DNA of 64,000 nt from Tetrapyrgos nigripes (lineage: Eukaryota > Basidiomycota > Agaricomycetes > Agaricales > Campanellaceae), in the NCBI GenBank assembly GCA_013368315.1, contig JAACJM010000007.1, positions 434,001-498,000 of the forward strand, given 5' to 3'. The position numbers were made by a program, and so were the translations under genes. Shown piece by piece: positions 11,790 through 22,189 of this stretch; position 1 is the first letter of the stretch, and each line of letters begins with the position of its first letter. The notes below the pieces were generated by a model. The model ran no database searches. It was not told where the DNA came from and worked only from the letters and a program-made list of their open reading frames with translations.

Positions 11790-12440
11790 CCCAACAGTAG
11801 AACAGTGTAAAACACCATATAACAGGTGCCATCATGCAGCAGAAACAACATAATGGTTGTGCACAAAGTAGAACAATGTAAAACACTGTATAACAAGTGC
11901 TGTCGTGCAGCAGAAAGCAACAACATAACTTTGGTTGTGCACAAGGTAGAACGATGTAAAACACTGTATAACAAGCACCATCATGCAGTAGAAAGCAACA
12001 ACATAACTTCAGTTGTGCATAACAGTAGAATAAAGCAAGCATCATGTAGACAGGCGCTGTCACGCAGTAGAAAGCAACAACATAACTTTGGTTGTGCACA
12101 ACAGTAGAAAATGATGCAAGTACTGTGTAGACAGGCGCCGTCATGCAGTAGAAGGCAATGACATGACAGTCATGCACAGTAGAAGAATGGTGAAAAATGC
12201 CATAGACACAGGCATCGTTGCACAGTAGGAGGCAACGACATGACAGTCGTGCACAGTAGAAGAATGGTGAAAAGCACCATAGACACAGGCACTGTTGCGC
12301 AGTAGAAGGCAATGACATGATAGTCATGCACAGTAGAAGAATGGTGAAAAATGCCATAGACACAGGCACCGTTGCACAGTAGGAGGCAACGACATGACAG
12401 TTGTGCACAGTAGAAGAATGGTGATAAACACCATAGGAGA
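11790..12440. repeat. 72-79 bp minisatellite, about nine units
   Basis: The phrase CAGTAGAA (or AGTAGAAC) recurs at 11795, 11867, 11945, 12023, 12102, 12177, 12254, 12331 and 12408. The last four are exactly 77 bp apart, the earlier spacings 72 to 79. Each unit also carries ACAGGC-CC-T near the middle and a CAACA/ATGACA run. Long frames across it on either strand are repeat artefacts, rich in Cys, Phe and Leu. Confidence 0.9.
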
Positions 12441-12621
12441 TGACACCATTTGTCATGAATCTCTTCATGCCTTCATCTCCAAACCCTGTTTTCCCTCTTC
12501 TTTGCTTTGCTTTCATCATTCCCTTTGCTTCTAGTCTTCTTTCCAGTACTTTGGCTTATCCCGATCTTGTTTCTCTTTGTTTTCCTTCTTCTTTGCTTCG
12601 CTTCCTTTGTTCCTGTCACTT

Positions 12622-12735
12622 CTATAGTTCTTCCAGGTGTTTCTCCATGGTTCTTCCTTGTTTCTCCATAGTTCTACCTTGTTTCTCCTTGATTCTTCCA
12701 TTGTTCCTTTATTTCTTCATAGTTCTTCCTTTCCA
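12622..12735. repeat. About 21-bp pyrimidine-rich tandem repeat
   Basis: Units of the form GTTCTTCCTTGTTTCTCCATA repeat about five times with drift. The surrounding 300 bp is strongly T/C-biased on this strand. Confidence 0.7.
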
Positions 12736-13469
12736 TCAGTACCTATTTATCTAGACTTCATCTCTTCATTCCTTTGATCATATATACTTCAGGGCTTCAT
12801 AGATAGGTCTCTAGTCTGTCCAATTGTATCCCTTAGATCCATACTGCTCAGCTTGGCTCAGTACTATGTTGACATAGGCCTACCTTTGGCTTACTCACTA
12901 TCTATCTATTCTACTTGTCTTGTCATCATCTATTGCCTCTGTGTGGTGGCCTGAGAGGTTACCAGTACTCAGCCTGACCTGTTCTTGACATCATTGTGTC
13001 GTAGAAAGTAGAAGGTACTGTGGTACCATGGGTAGTCATGTTGCACCATAAAAGGGGTGGGGAGGAAAGTAGGTGTGATGAGCCCTGTGATAGGGGTTAT
13101 GAAGAATAAAAGTGGCAGCAACAAATGGAGGGGATAGAAAAGGGTAAATTTGGAGGCAAATGATAGAGACAAAGGAAAAGGGAAATGAAACAATAGAAGT
13201 AAAAGAAATAAAGAGATGAAAGGGAGAGCGGTGAAGGGATAAATACTTTGGAAATATAGCTGGACAATCAAAACATGGCAGACATGACTGCTGAACGGCG
13301 TGCATTAAACACCAACTGAAAGCTCACAACCATCAGGAGAGAATACTTGGTGAGGAAGGGTGGAGTAAATGATATATAGTCAATAACAAAAGAGGTAAAC
13401 TAGAATGGGTGGATGGACAAGTAGTGCCTTAAGCACTATATTGCAGAACAATTCTTCTGTCCAGGTGCA

Positions 13470-13680
13470 GCAGGTATCCAAATAGAAAGTAATCATGTAA
13501 ATGAAGAGTAGAACATGAAAAGAAAGGAATGGAAATAAATTTTAGACAGGATGAAAGAGGGTAAACAGTAAAGGGTGAATAAACAAAGTGTATCCAGAAA
13601 TAGGTCATATCCAATACAAAGTAGTCATGTTAACCCAGCGTAGAACGTGAAAGTAGTGATAGACAATGAAGAAAGGTGAA
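13470..13680. repeat. Imperfect direct duplication, about 137 bp apart
   Basis: The stretch beginning GTATCCAAATAGAAAGTA near 13470 recurs as ATATCCAATACAAAGTAG near 13607, in both cases followed by GTAGAAC-TGAAA. The region is purine-rich and non-coding. Confidence 0.5.
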
Positions 13681-13790
13681 GGGTATAGTGTAGGTAGATG
13701 AGCAGAATTGTGGATGTAGGGAAAGGAATGAGAATAGAAGGGGATTCGCCTTGTTGTGAGTTTTGCCTTAAGTATCATAGTTAAGGCACC

Positions 13791-14467
13791 CATACATTGG
13801 ATGAAAATATCCAGAAAGCAAACCAAGTGAATAAAAGGGAGAGTAGAAAAGAGGTATCTGAGGAAAGAAAGAGATAAAGAGTGGCCCACAAAAGGAATGA
13901 GTGAAATTGTAGGCCAGTAGGCAAGGTGTGAAATAGAATGAAACAAATGATGGGAATGAGAAAACACACCTTAGTTGCCATTCAATGCAAGCAGAAGTTG
14001 AAGGTGTGGTGCATTTGACCATGCAGCAATGTGAGGTAGTAGAGTAGTTTCCAAAGAGTAAGACCAGACACACAGTACACAATATGGTATGCAAGAAGAG
14101 AACCTAGACAGAAAGTATAAATCAGCTGAGTATGATTAGCTCATACATTGGGTTAGAATGTTCAGAAAGCAAATCAAGCCAATAAAGCGAAAATAGGATG
14201 TAAGGAGGAAGGAGGGGTGTTCGAGGAAATAAAGAAGTGAAGAGTGAAATTATAGGCAGATAGGCGGGAGGTGTGAAATATAAAGAAAGAGATTAACGAG
14301 AATAGGAGAACACACCTCAGTTTCCAAGTGATACAAATCAAAGTTGAAGGCATGGTAGTGCTCTCGACCGTCCAACTATGTGAAATAGGAATTCTGAGAG
14401 GGTAAGGCGAGGCACGCAGTACATGATATGGTATGTGTGAGGAGCCTAGGCAGGGAGTAAATATCAG
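13791..14467. repeat. Diverged tandem duplication, two units of about 330 bp
   Basis: Unit 1 (13791-14125) and unit 2 (14142-14467) both start CATACATTGG, share AGAAAGCAAA-CAAG, GAGAACACACCT, GTTGAAGG and a CCTAG-CAG-AGTA-AAATATCAG-like end, in the same order. Substitutions and small indels are many, so the duplication is old. Confidence 0.75.
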
Positions 14468-16653
14468 TAGAGTATTAAACAAAGGATGAGCAAGAAGAAA
14501 TGCAAAAGGCATTGTGGTGAATGAAAAGGGAACAAAAACTTCCCTCTAAAACTCCTCCCAACATTGCATCCCGATTCTTGCGTATTTTTCACTAATTGGC
14601 AGAAAAATTGCAAGTGGTGTACATATTAGTGAGAATGGGAAATGGCAGTTGAAAGAAACACGTGTATTGCTGGTCTTTGTACAGATAGAAACGGATTCTG
14701 TCTGTGGCAGAAACGAAGCAAATTCGTTTGGCAGCAGGCAGTACCAAAATGGATTCGGATACTGGTGTGTGAGTGGGAGATATAGAGTGAGGAAACAAAA
14801 AAAGAGGAGAACGAGGGAGCGTGTCTGGGCAGACGAGACAAGGATGAGAGAGACGCGTCACCAAAGACGCTGTCCAAGCTGGGCTCGTCCTTTCACATGC
14901 TCTTTCTAGCTTATCCTTAGATAAGCCCTTGTTCCTTGGACTTATCGCAGATCATTGGAAAAGCTGCTGAAAAGGCACAGGGAAAGCTGCTAAATATGAT
15001 TAGTAGAACCACATTCTCATACCTCAGATTCCTATGAAATATGTACATGAAATGAAATGTGTTGCTTTGGTACTATAGACAGGCCCTTCCCATAACCACT
15101 GCTGCACACAATACAGTCATTGCAGTGTACTGTCAACCAATGAAAGCAGATCCCATCATCCTAAATGTACACAGCAGGTTAGGTTCCGGTATTGGGTCGT
15201 GAATGACAAGTTGACTTACCAAATGAGTATGCTCCCCTCAAAAGATTTATCCTAGGCCTGAAGGAGGAAGATTTCTGTGTTAGCAGTAAAAAAGTTTATT
15301 TAAAGGAAACCCACCATGAACTGTCCTTCCAATGGATTACACGACCTCAGTATGCAGCACAGTGGAATAGCAGGGACAAGTCAGACATGTTGAAGGGTAA
15401 GTAAAGGGTAAAGTACACACCTATCCCTTGTTATCTCCCCACTGGCACATCACAAATATTTGGGTGAGTTGAGAACTGAGCTAAGGAAAACAACAGAGCA
15501 TTTAGCACAGTCAGAAAGACTTTTAAAAACGACACACATACCGCCAGAAAAGCACAGAAGGTAGGCGATGAGATGAGTGCAGTGAATGGATGAAGCAAAG
15601 GTTGGGATGGACACACAAGCGCAAGGTCAACACAACATGTGACCACAACTATACAGTTGACTGGCATTTACTGAAGTTGCAGCTGGATCAAATATTTTTT
15701 AAAGTCCTCAGTCTCATACTAGTAGAGTCCCTCTAAGTGTCCTTCTTCCTCCTTTCTCTTCCCCTCAGGCTGTCTGGCATTATAGTGCTGTCTGGAGAAA
15801 CTCTCTCAAATTTGGTATACACACACTTCACTCAATCCAATTACATGTATTAACACAGGTCTCTGAGTGCGTATTGTAGAATTATAATACTTGAGACTCA
15901 TTTATGTAGAAAGTGAGGTCCTCCAGAAAAGCTTGGTAAAAGCTGGCAAAAGTTGCTGAAAAGTGGATGCCATTCATAAAAAAGTAAAAGTTGGAAAAAG
16001 TTTCCATCAAAAAAGCCAATCAAAAGGCTTTATGGGAAAAAGTTACTGAAAGCTCTGAAAAGTGGGGAAAAGTTGATTTGCCATTTTACTGATGTGTCTA
16101 TTGCTTTCCCACATTGTCTGGCCACTCGATGTGCCCTATGGGCCATTTCCTCACTTATTAATATCATACACACTCATAATATGTGTCAGGAATTGAAATG
16201 CTCAACCCAAACACTCTTTTTGCAGTCTCCCAGAACAGCAGGCACAAAGATTAGCTAATCTTGGCTATTCATTCTCATGGGAAAAAAGCCAGCCCTTAGA
16301 TGCGGTGTTGTTAGTAACAGACTACCATACATCTACTTTAGTAGATCGTCATGATGTCTGTCTAGGAGAGACTAGGACAGAGGCCGACCCCAGCTGCACT
16401 GATTATTAATTAATGATGTCGTTATTTTGAGTCAATCGTTCAGTCGAAGTGTGATGATCACAACTCAAAGTACATTAAGGAGTTTAGATATAGCAATTGG
16501 CTATGTAGTAATGCACACTGAGGGAAGAAAAGGTATATGTGCCAATCCAGTGCAGACTTGTATTTTCCTCCTCCCAAGGTTTCCAAGGTCTGTCATTGGC
16601 ATTGTACTTGGTATCTGCACTTGGTATCTGCACTTATGGTTTTGTTTCCAAAA

Positions 16654-18380
16654 TCATCTAATCCAAATGCCTGGAATCCAAATAGGAGTCTCTCCCCTCA
16701 GCTGCAGAGGTTTCCTGAGAAAGTGGTCATGTCATGAGACTCTAAAACCAGAAAAAAAACAAATTGACAAAAAACTCACTTATAGACTTCAACCACCTTC
16801 AAAACCCATCTTGCTGTCACTTTCAGCATTTTGGCTTCTAGTTGTTCCTTCTTTGCCTTCATCTCTTCAACTTCTCCTTCCCAAGCATACAGCCTACAGC
16901 GGAACATCTTGGGAACATCTGTAGCATGGAGAACTAAGAATGTTGGAGTATTTCATCCATGTGTGGGGGACCCGCTGATTTTTGTGGCTGCTCATGTCAA
17001 ACAAAGAAGGGAATAGAAAGAATTTTGAGACTGGGAGGATGCAATGACTTGGACTTGCAAGCCAGACAAGTCAAGAAAGGGATCAGGTAGGGCTCATCCG
17101 TATTGATGTCAAGAGTGAGCTTTCTGTAGCAGATCAGAGTTATCCAGCTATGGTTCCTGTACTGGCTGCCCAGGCCTAGTCCACCTGAGTACTGGGGTAT
17201 GGGCATAGTCTTGTAATGTTGCCTCTTAAAGTGGGACAGGTAGTCCAACTGGTTTGTCATGTGTGATTCCAATGTGTTCCATTTTGGGCAGGAACATTAC
17301 ATATGGTGGAACAAACTATGGCTTGAAATGATATGTGTTGATCCATGGGTACCTTCTGTTTATGGGGGACATAGCAGAATGTGGGTACTAAATGAGTATG
17401 GTATACCTGAATAAGCCTGACTTGAAGTTTCAGACTGGATGCTGGAATCCTTCATGATTTGAGAGACATGGACTTCAACCATACCGGGTTTTCACCTAGG
17501 GAACACACAAGACTAGGTTCAGTCCTCTGCTGTGGAATTTCAAAGAAGGATATGAAATGCAGAGTTCTGGACTTCTGGTTCATGGTGCTTGAATGTCTGG
17601 TGATTATGCTTGGCTTGGGATCTGTAAAAGTAGAAGTGGAGGTGAGCACTGATAGTCAAGGACAAAGGGTGATTAACATGCAGTTTGCAGAATCAATAAG
17701 TGAGGGAGAGATGGCTGATGGGGGAAGGGCTCCTACTGCGCTTCAGCGGAAATATGACTCGGTTGGGGTGTTGAATGATAATGTGCTACATATTTATCTG
17801 TAAATGGCGGTAATTGCTGAGGTATTGTTACGAAATGTAAATACCAAATATTTGCTACCAATTTGCTACTACTCGGGTTTAAATGTCATTCATACTCACA
17901 CTCTGTAGACAACCAGTATATGCAGGAACTGGTACCGGTGTTTGGTAGCAGGCTCTGCTGCCCCAAAGGGGTCAGCCCTTTGCCAGTTATACTTGAAAAA
18001 AAGCGTAGAACGAGACTCACAGGCATCATACAGTGAAGGTGTGTAAAAGCTGGGCTCATCCAGCAGATGCGGATTGGGATTTGCAGGCCACCCATCCGAG
18101 CAGATGGCATCCGAATCTGATACAATCCGATCCGATAGGAGCCCTAGTGGCCCGAGCGACAGACAAGGGCACATGCCTTCAAGGCAGATGGAGTCGCGTA
18201 GGCTCGGTTCCATCTGTTCTGTTTCGAACTCCGCCGGTCATTCGTCAGCCCATTCAAAGTCTGCCAGGCCACGTGAGATTACCGACAGACTGGCTCGCGA
18301 GTCTAGGAGTCGCGTACTTCGTCAATGACAAGATTGATGATTATGAGGGGGAAGGCTGCTTGGGGAGTAGGAGCTCGCAT
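16654..18380 (-). pseudogene. Decayed F-box-like gene, family copy A
   Basis: Starting at ATG 18380 the minus strand reads MRAPTPQAAFPL and IDEVRD, as in the copy at 33999, then a 105-bp insertion follows and the frame is lost. The 3' part is clear: about 16990-17170 encodes TLDINTDEPYLIPFL and HPPSLKILSIPFF, and about 16775-16900 encodes LYAWEGEVEEMKAKKEQLEAK, matching copies B and C in order. The last exon, after an intron at the same place as in B, ends at TGA 16654. The middle (about 17280-18100) has no recognisable similarity to the family and looks replaced by other sequence. The 3' half is CpG-poor while the 5' end is not. Confidence 0.8.
18201..18316. repeat. 105-bp insertion flanked by an 11-bp direct repeat
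   Basis: GGAGTCGCGTA occurs at 18190-18200 and again at 18306-18316. The 105 bp between them is absent from the same place in F-box copies B and C. This looks like an insertion with target duplication, though I see no terminal inverted repeats, and a 2-bp loss has to be assumed in the reading frame. Confidence 0.6.
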
Positions 18381-18438
18381 GGTGAATGCTTGAGAGCAAG
18401 CACCGCTCGATCGTTTGCCACCGTTAACACATTGACCA

Positions 18439-18445
18439 ATTTATA
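18439..18445 (-). promoter_or_regulatory. TATA box of F-box copy A
   Basis: TATAAAT on the minus strand about 60 bp before the ATG at 18380. Copies B and C have the same box 30-45 bp before their ATG, and all three share a CATTCACCATG start context. Confidence 0.55.
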
Positions 18446-18499
18446 CCAACACCTACCAATCAGAGGCTTCGAACGAACCTATGGTAGAGCAGTTTGCCG

Positions 18500-19985
18500 T
18501 ACGGTACTATTTAGTCTTGTTATATTTGGAAGCCATTGGCTTGCCCCTAGCAACGTGCCAACATCAGCGCAGTCTTTTCCTTCTTGAAGTTCTTTCTTCT
18601 TCCTTGACCCTTCCAGCCAATTTTGACTCGGAGCCAAGTAAGCGCACAACTCCCATCTACTTGTCGTCAAACCCGCCAGTGTTCTCAAGACTCGTTGAGA
18701 CAAGACATGCTAGTGTACAACTGCTCTCGCTCGCCGCTCGCTCTGTTCACTGTCTCTTAGTCAGATCTCCTTTAAAGCACTAGTCAAGACCGTACCGGTA
18801 TCTTTTGGACTTGTTTTAGAGTCGTTTTACTTCAAGTTCTGTTTAGGCTACAGTCGTGCTCATCCAACTGCCAGGATATCGATCCGCAATAGTATTCAAG
18901 AATCAAAGCGTTGCTCCAGGAATATGCATACTTGGAATGTTAACGTTGTGACTGCCGCAGCATTGCATACTTGCACTTTTTACTTTTGCGTATCGTATCG
19001 TGGATTCGTGGATTCGCGATCGCGTCAAGCAGTCGACTCAAGTTCCCGTCGTGACTTGTGTCGTGTAGGGCCCCACCTGCACCTGTCTTGCGATTGCTTA
19101 AACTAAACGTCCAGACTTTTTATTCGGAAATTGGGATTCGCGTACGATATGTATGATGTGGACAGTGAGTGGCCCGACTTGCAGTTTGACTTGTTACATA
19201 CCCTTTTTCTCTTTCTTTCAATAAGTAATACATATATTATAACTTGCGTTGAACGCTCGTTCTCTCTTCAGTAAGTAATGTCCGATAATGACCTATAGGG
19301 ATCCGCAGACTACGGATTCTCATTTAATTTTCTGCCCGTTCCGCAGAGCGGCAGAGGCCTGAGGACACGTTGTCCTTAGATCTATAGTCGGATAGAGTCT
19401 AGACATAAAGATAAGTAGAATTGCCACTTACTTAGTTTTGCGTACATATGCGTTGCTTTTGCGCGTGTCGTGGAGTCGTGGTCGTGTTCGCATCGTGTCG
19501 TCTCGTCTCGTCCATGACTCCGTTCCGTTTCGCGATCGTGTACCACCCACCTAAACCTTTCTGAATTCTTGCGTTGCCTTCGTTGCCGAAAACAATGGCT
19601 GCATTGATATTTTGTACATGTTTCACTTTGAGTGGCGTAACTTAGTAACTTGAGTCTTGTTTTATAATAGTACCCTCTTTCGGAGTTTCCTTTCGTTCGA
19701 AATTAACGGAGTAACGGAGCCTGAGAAGTGGGCTTTCGAGAATCGAAGAGACAGTGAATCTGAATCTGATCATGACATGGAGAATCCCAAGTGGAGGTAT
19801 ACTTTTGACACTATGCTGCGAGGTGTTATGGCCATTGGGCCTTTGGTGGCGCAGTTGCCGTCATACCGTACTATACAAATTCGGACTTGTTTTCTTTGGC
19901 CTTGGTCTTGTTATCTTTATCTTTGGAGGCCTTTACAGTCTCTGTCGGCTTGGAAGAATTCGCGTATGGCGTAACTTGTACCCCT
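18500..19985 (+). repeat. Dispersed non-coding repeat, copy 1
   Basis: Shares, in the same order, several blocks with 22190-23960 (same strand) and 42425-44135 (opposite strand): TTGACTCGGAG, a GCGTATCGTGGATTCG block, a GGGGCCCCACCTGCACCTGTC block, a CAATAAGTAATA block, CGTTCGAAATTAACGGA, GACATGGAGAATCCCAAGTGG, and a final ACAAATTCGGACTTG. It has no protein of note. This may be a non-autonomous retroelement or a large solo LTR, but I could not fix its ends. Confidence 0.7.
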
Positions 19986-20330
19986 TTCGATACATATTGA
20001 TTTGCGTTCGAAATTAACGGAGGAACGGGGCCTGAGAAGACGAAGTGGGACTTGGCCATGGCCATGGCCTGGCCCATGCGTTTTCGAGAATCGAAGACTC
20101 AAGAGACAGTGAATCAGAATCTGATCATGACATGGAGAATCCCAAGTGGAGGTAAGTATACTTTTGACACTATGTATGGCACTATGCAAGGAATTCAAAT
20201 GGCCATTGGGCCTTGGAAGTTGGCGGCGCAATTGCTGTCATGCATATGTATAATAACGAGACCACAGTAGGTCCGTACTATATTGGTACTACTATACAAA
20301 TTCGGACTTGCTTCTTTTATCTTGGTCTTG
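19986..20330 (+). repeat. Tandem partial duplicate of the repeat's 3' end
   Basis: The 3' portion of copy 1 (CGTTCGAAATTAACGGA through ACAAATTCGGACTTG) is repeated immediately downstream with small insertions. Confidence 0.7.
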
Positions 20331-20464
20331 GTCTTGGTCTTGTTATCTTCAAGGCCTAGGCTTTGGAGGCCGTCGCAGTCGGCTTGCCCTAGGGCCTCAG
20401 GCAGCAGGCAGCAGATTAGCTAGCAACGTGCCTTCCTCAGTCCTTAAGTTCTTCCTTGAAATTT

Positions 20465-20600
20465 AAAGTTGAGTCTTGACCGGCTTCCCGGGCCACTGCC
20501 ACTGCCAGCCAACACTGGAGGCGAGCTCATGGGAAGCCAAAGGTTGGCTTCCTCACGGGAAGCCGACAAAGACTTGACCTTTCAACTCTCACCGGTAATC
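20465..20600. repeat. Short foldback sequence
   Basis: AGTTGAGTCTTGACCGGCTT near 20467 is mirrored by AAGCCGACAAAGACTTGACC and TTTCAACT near 20560-20597. The arms share CGGCTTCCCG and differ by an 8-nt indel. No coding content. Confidence 0.5.
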
Positions 20601-20830
20601 AAATACATGAAGGGCCCAGGTACATAGGGTCTACTCTGTGTAGTTAAATGTATTGACTTGAAAGACCAATTGCAATATCCCTAGCGCTCGCCATCCCTGA
20701 CTCTCCCTTTCATTCAGCACGGACTGCCAACTGCTGTCGTCTTGAAGGTCCAGGCTTAATAAAACTGAGGAAAAAAGGTTTCATCTACTTGTCATCTCTA
20801 CTTAAATTGTCTTCTAATTACCTGTTAGGG

Positions 20831-21045
20831 ATGAACCACATTTGCTGCTTAACTTTCTCTTCAAGTTGGTGGAACTCTTCTCCTTCCGCTGTTGACATCA
20901 ACAAGGTTGTCGGTGTTTGAAGCCGATGATGAGTGTCCCGGTAAGCTGATTTCCGAGACTCGAGGGCAGGAATATTAACAAGCTCATTGCGGAAGGAAAT
21001 TCCAAGCTTGCCTCTGTCCCATCAGGTAATGCTGTCACAGAAGAC
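20831..21045 (+). pseudogene. Relic of 60S acidic ribosomal protein P2
   Basis: Pieces of the P2 protein are visible in successive frames. SPSAVDINKVVG (near 20880-20915) matches the P2 N-terminal SPSAADIKKVL region, then EADDE in another frame, then [19 protein letters not shown] in a third (near 20970-21030), the diagnostic P2 motif. The start (ATG 20831) is degraded too. At least two frame changes break it. P2 normally forms the ribosomal stalk with P1 and P0; this copy cannot. It lies between two copies of a dispersed repeat, so it is probably a dead extra copy and not the functional gene. Confidence 0.8.
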
Positions 21046-21397
21046 GGACTTACCATGTGCCTGTTGACGGTGATTGTGCAGGTGCGTACTTCTGAGCATC
21101 TTGGTCATTTCAAATCACTCACTTAAAAGCTTTCTCTGTAGGCGTTGTTTTCGGTGGCTCGCATGCCATCTGGGCCTAGCATTCCACTGGAATGTTTCCT
21201 CAGAAACTTCGGGATACCACTAGACCCGATGCGATTCCAATCTCGCAACGACACTTCGTTGGGGTTTGGCTCCGAGAAACTACTTCAGTCTCTTTAATTA
21301 GTTGCATGCTGTGCTGTCTAGCCATCACAATGTGATACATAATGTAGATGTATGAATATATCAACTTGAATAGTCCATTTTATTACAGGGTGTGGCC

Positions 21398-21560
21398 ATC
21401 TTCAATTGAAGAAGTAAAAGGTTCAATTGAAGGTTTCCGAAATCTGAAAGCATTCCAAAACTTCGATTGAAGCTTTTACCTCTTCTATCGAAGTGTTTCT
21501 TCAGAGGAGAGATAATTAGTTTGATAGAAGCTTTTACCTCTTTTATTGAAGGTTTCTATG
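21398..21560. repeat. Three copies of a 35-bp motif forming hairpins
   Basis: A motif of the form TTCAATNGAAGAGGTAAAAG followed by CTTCAATNGAAG occurs once forward (near 21402-21436) and twice reversed (near 21472-21507 and 21520-21556). Forward and reverse copies can pair as a stem-loop. Confidence 0.65.
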
Positions 21561-22189
21561 TACTACATACTAGATGTAGCACAACATTGTCTGTAGAATG
21601 CTTGCTCACAGAAGCATGAAAACCTTAATGGGTGTGAGATTTAGAGAGGTATTCTGACATTCATCTATCTTTGTGGTCGAGAGTGATATTGTAGTGGTAA
21701 CTCGGAGATTATGAACTTTACCACTACACATTAAAGTAAAAAAATACTAATGTACTACGGGTGAAAATCTCCTCCTTGACAATGATATTGTTCCCATTTT
21801 CCAGTGTACTGAGAAGAATGCTGTCTGTATAAACACCGAAAAGAATCTGGTGAGTCGTGACAGCTTGGTAACATGTAACAGTGATAGATTTTTCAGGAAA
21901 AATACATAGAATTTGCAACATCAGCTTTGCCTGCGAATAAGGAGTGGCTGATGAAAGAAATTTCACGTATGTGAAGACGTGGGCTATGAAGTATGCATAG
22001 AGTTATTCCATCAACTTATGCTAACAAGAGCCTGCAGTGTAGAACGATGAGTAAGAAGACAACGAAGGACATCGGAGAAGAATTACCTATACCAGAATAC
22101 ATCGCCTCACATTCCTTCTCCCTCACCGAATGTCAACGAAAAGCCCTCCTCTATTCCTCAAATTGTTTTACTTAAGTGCTTACTTGTTT
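21561..22189. other. Intergenic, no gene recognised
   Basis: The longest frame, 21993-22175, gives a 60-residue product (ending LTECQRKALLYSSNCFT) that I do not recognise. Nothing else is seen. Confidence 0.35.

Larger units (their letters stand above)
8531..16653. other. CpG-depleted, repeat-rich, gene-poor block
   Basis: Over roughly 8 kb CG dinucleotides are nearly absent while TG and CA are common, unlike the flanking genes. The block contains degenerate GTAGAA/ACCATAGAA repeats, a clean minisatellite, long strand-biased stretches (pyrimidine-rich about 12460-12780, purine-rich about 13050-14500) and duplicated segments, all listed separately. Open frames here are low-complexity shadows of the repeats. 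The composition is what long-term cytosine methylation and deamination of repeats produces. The 14.9-16.6 kb part has AAAAGTTG-like short motifs (15930-16080) and nothing coding that I recognise. Confidence 0.7.

Noticed and set aside
11785..12519. 244-codon minus-strand ORF over the minisatellite
   Set aside because: Its Cys/Phe/Leu-rich repeats are a by-product of the 77-bp tandem repeat; no start or domain supports a gene.
17459..17803. 114-codon plus-strand ORF with membrane-like segment
   Set aside because: No recognisable domain and it lies in the replaced middle of F-box pseudogene A in CpG-poor DNA; could be a relic of something else but cannot be supported.
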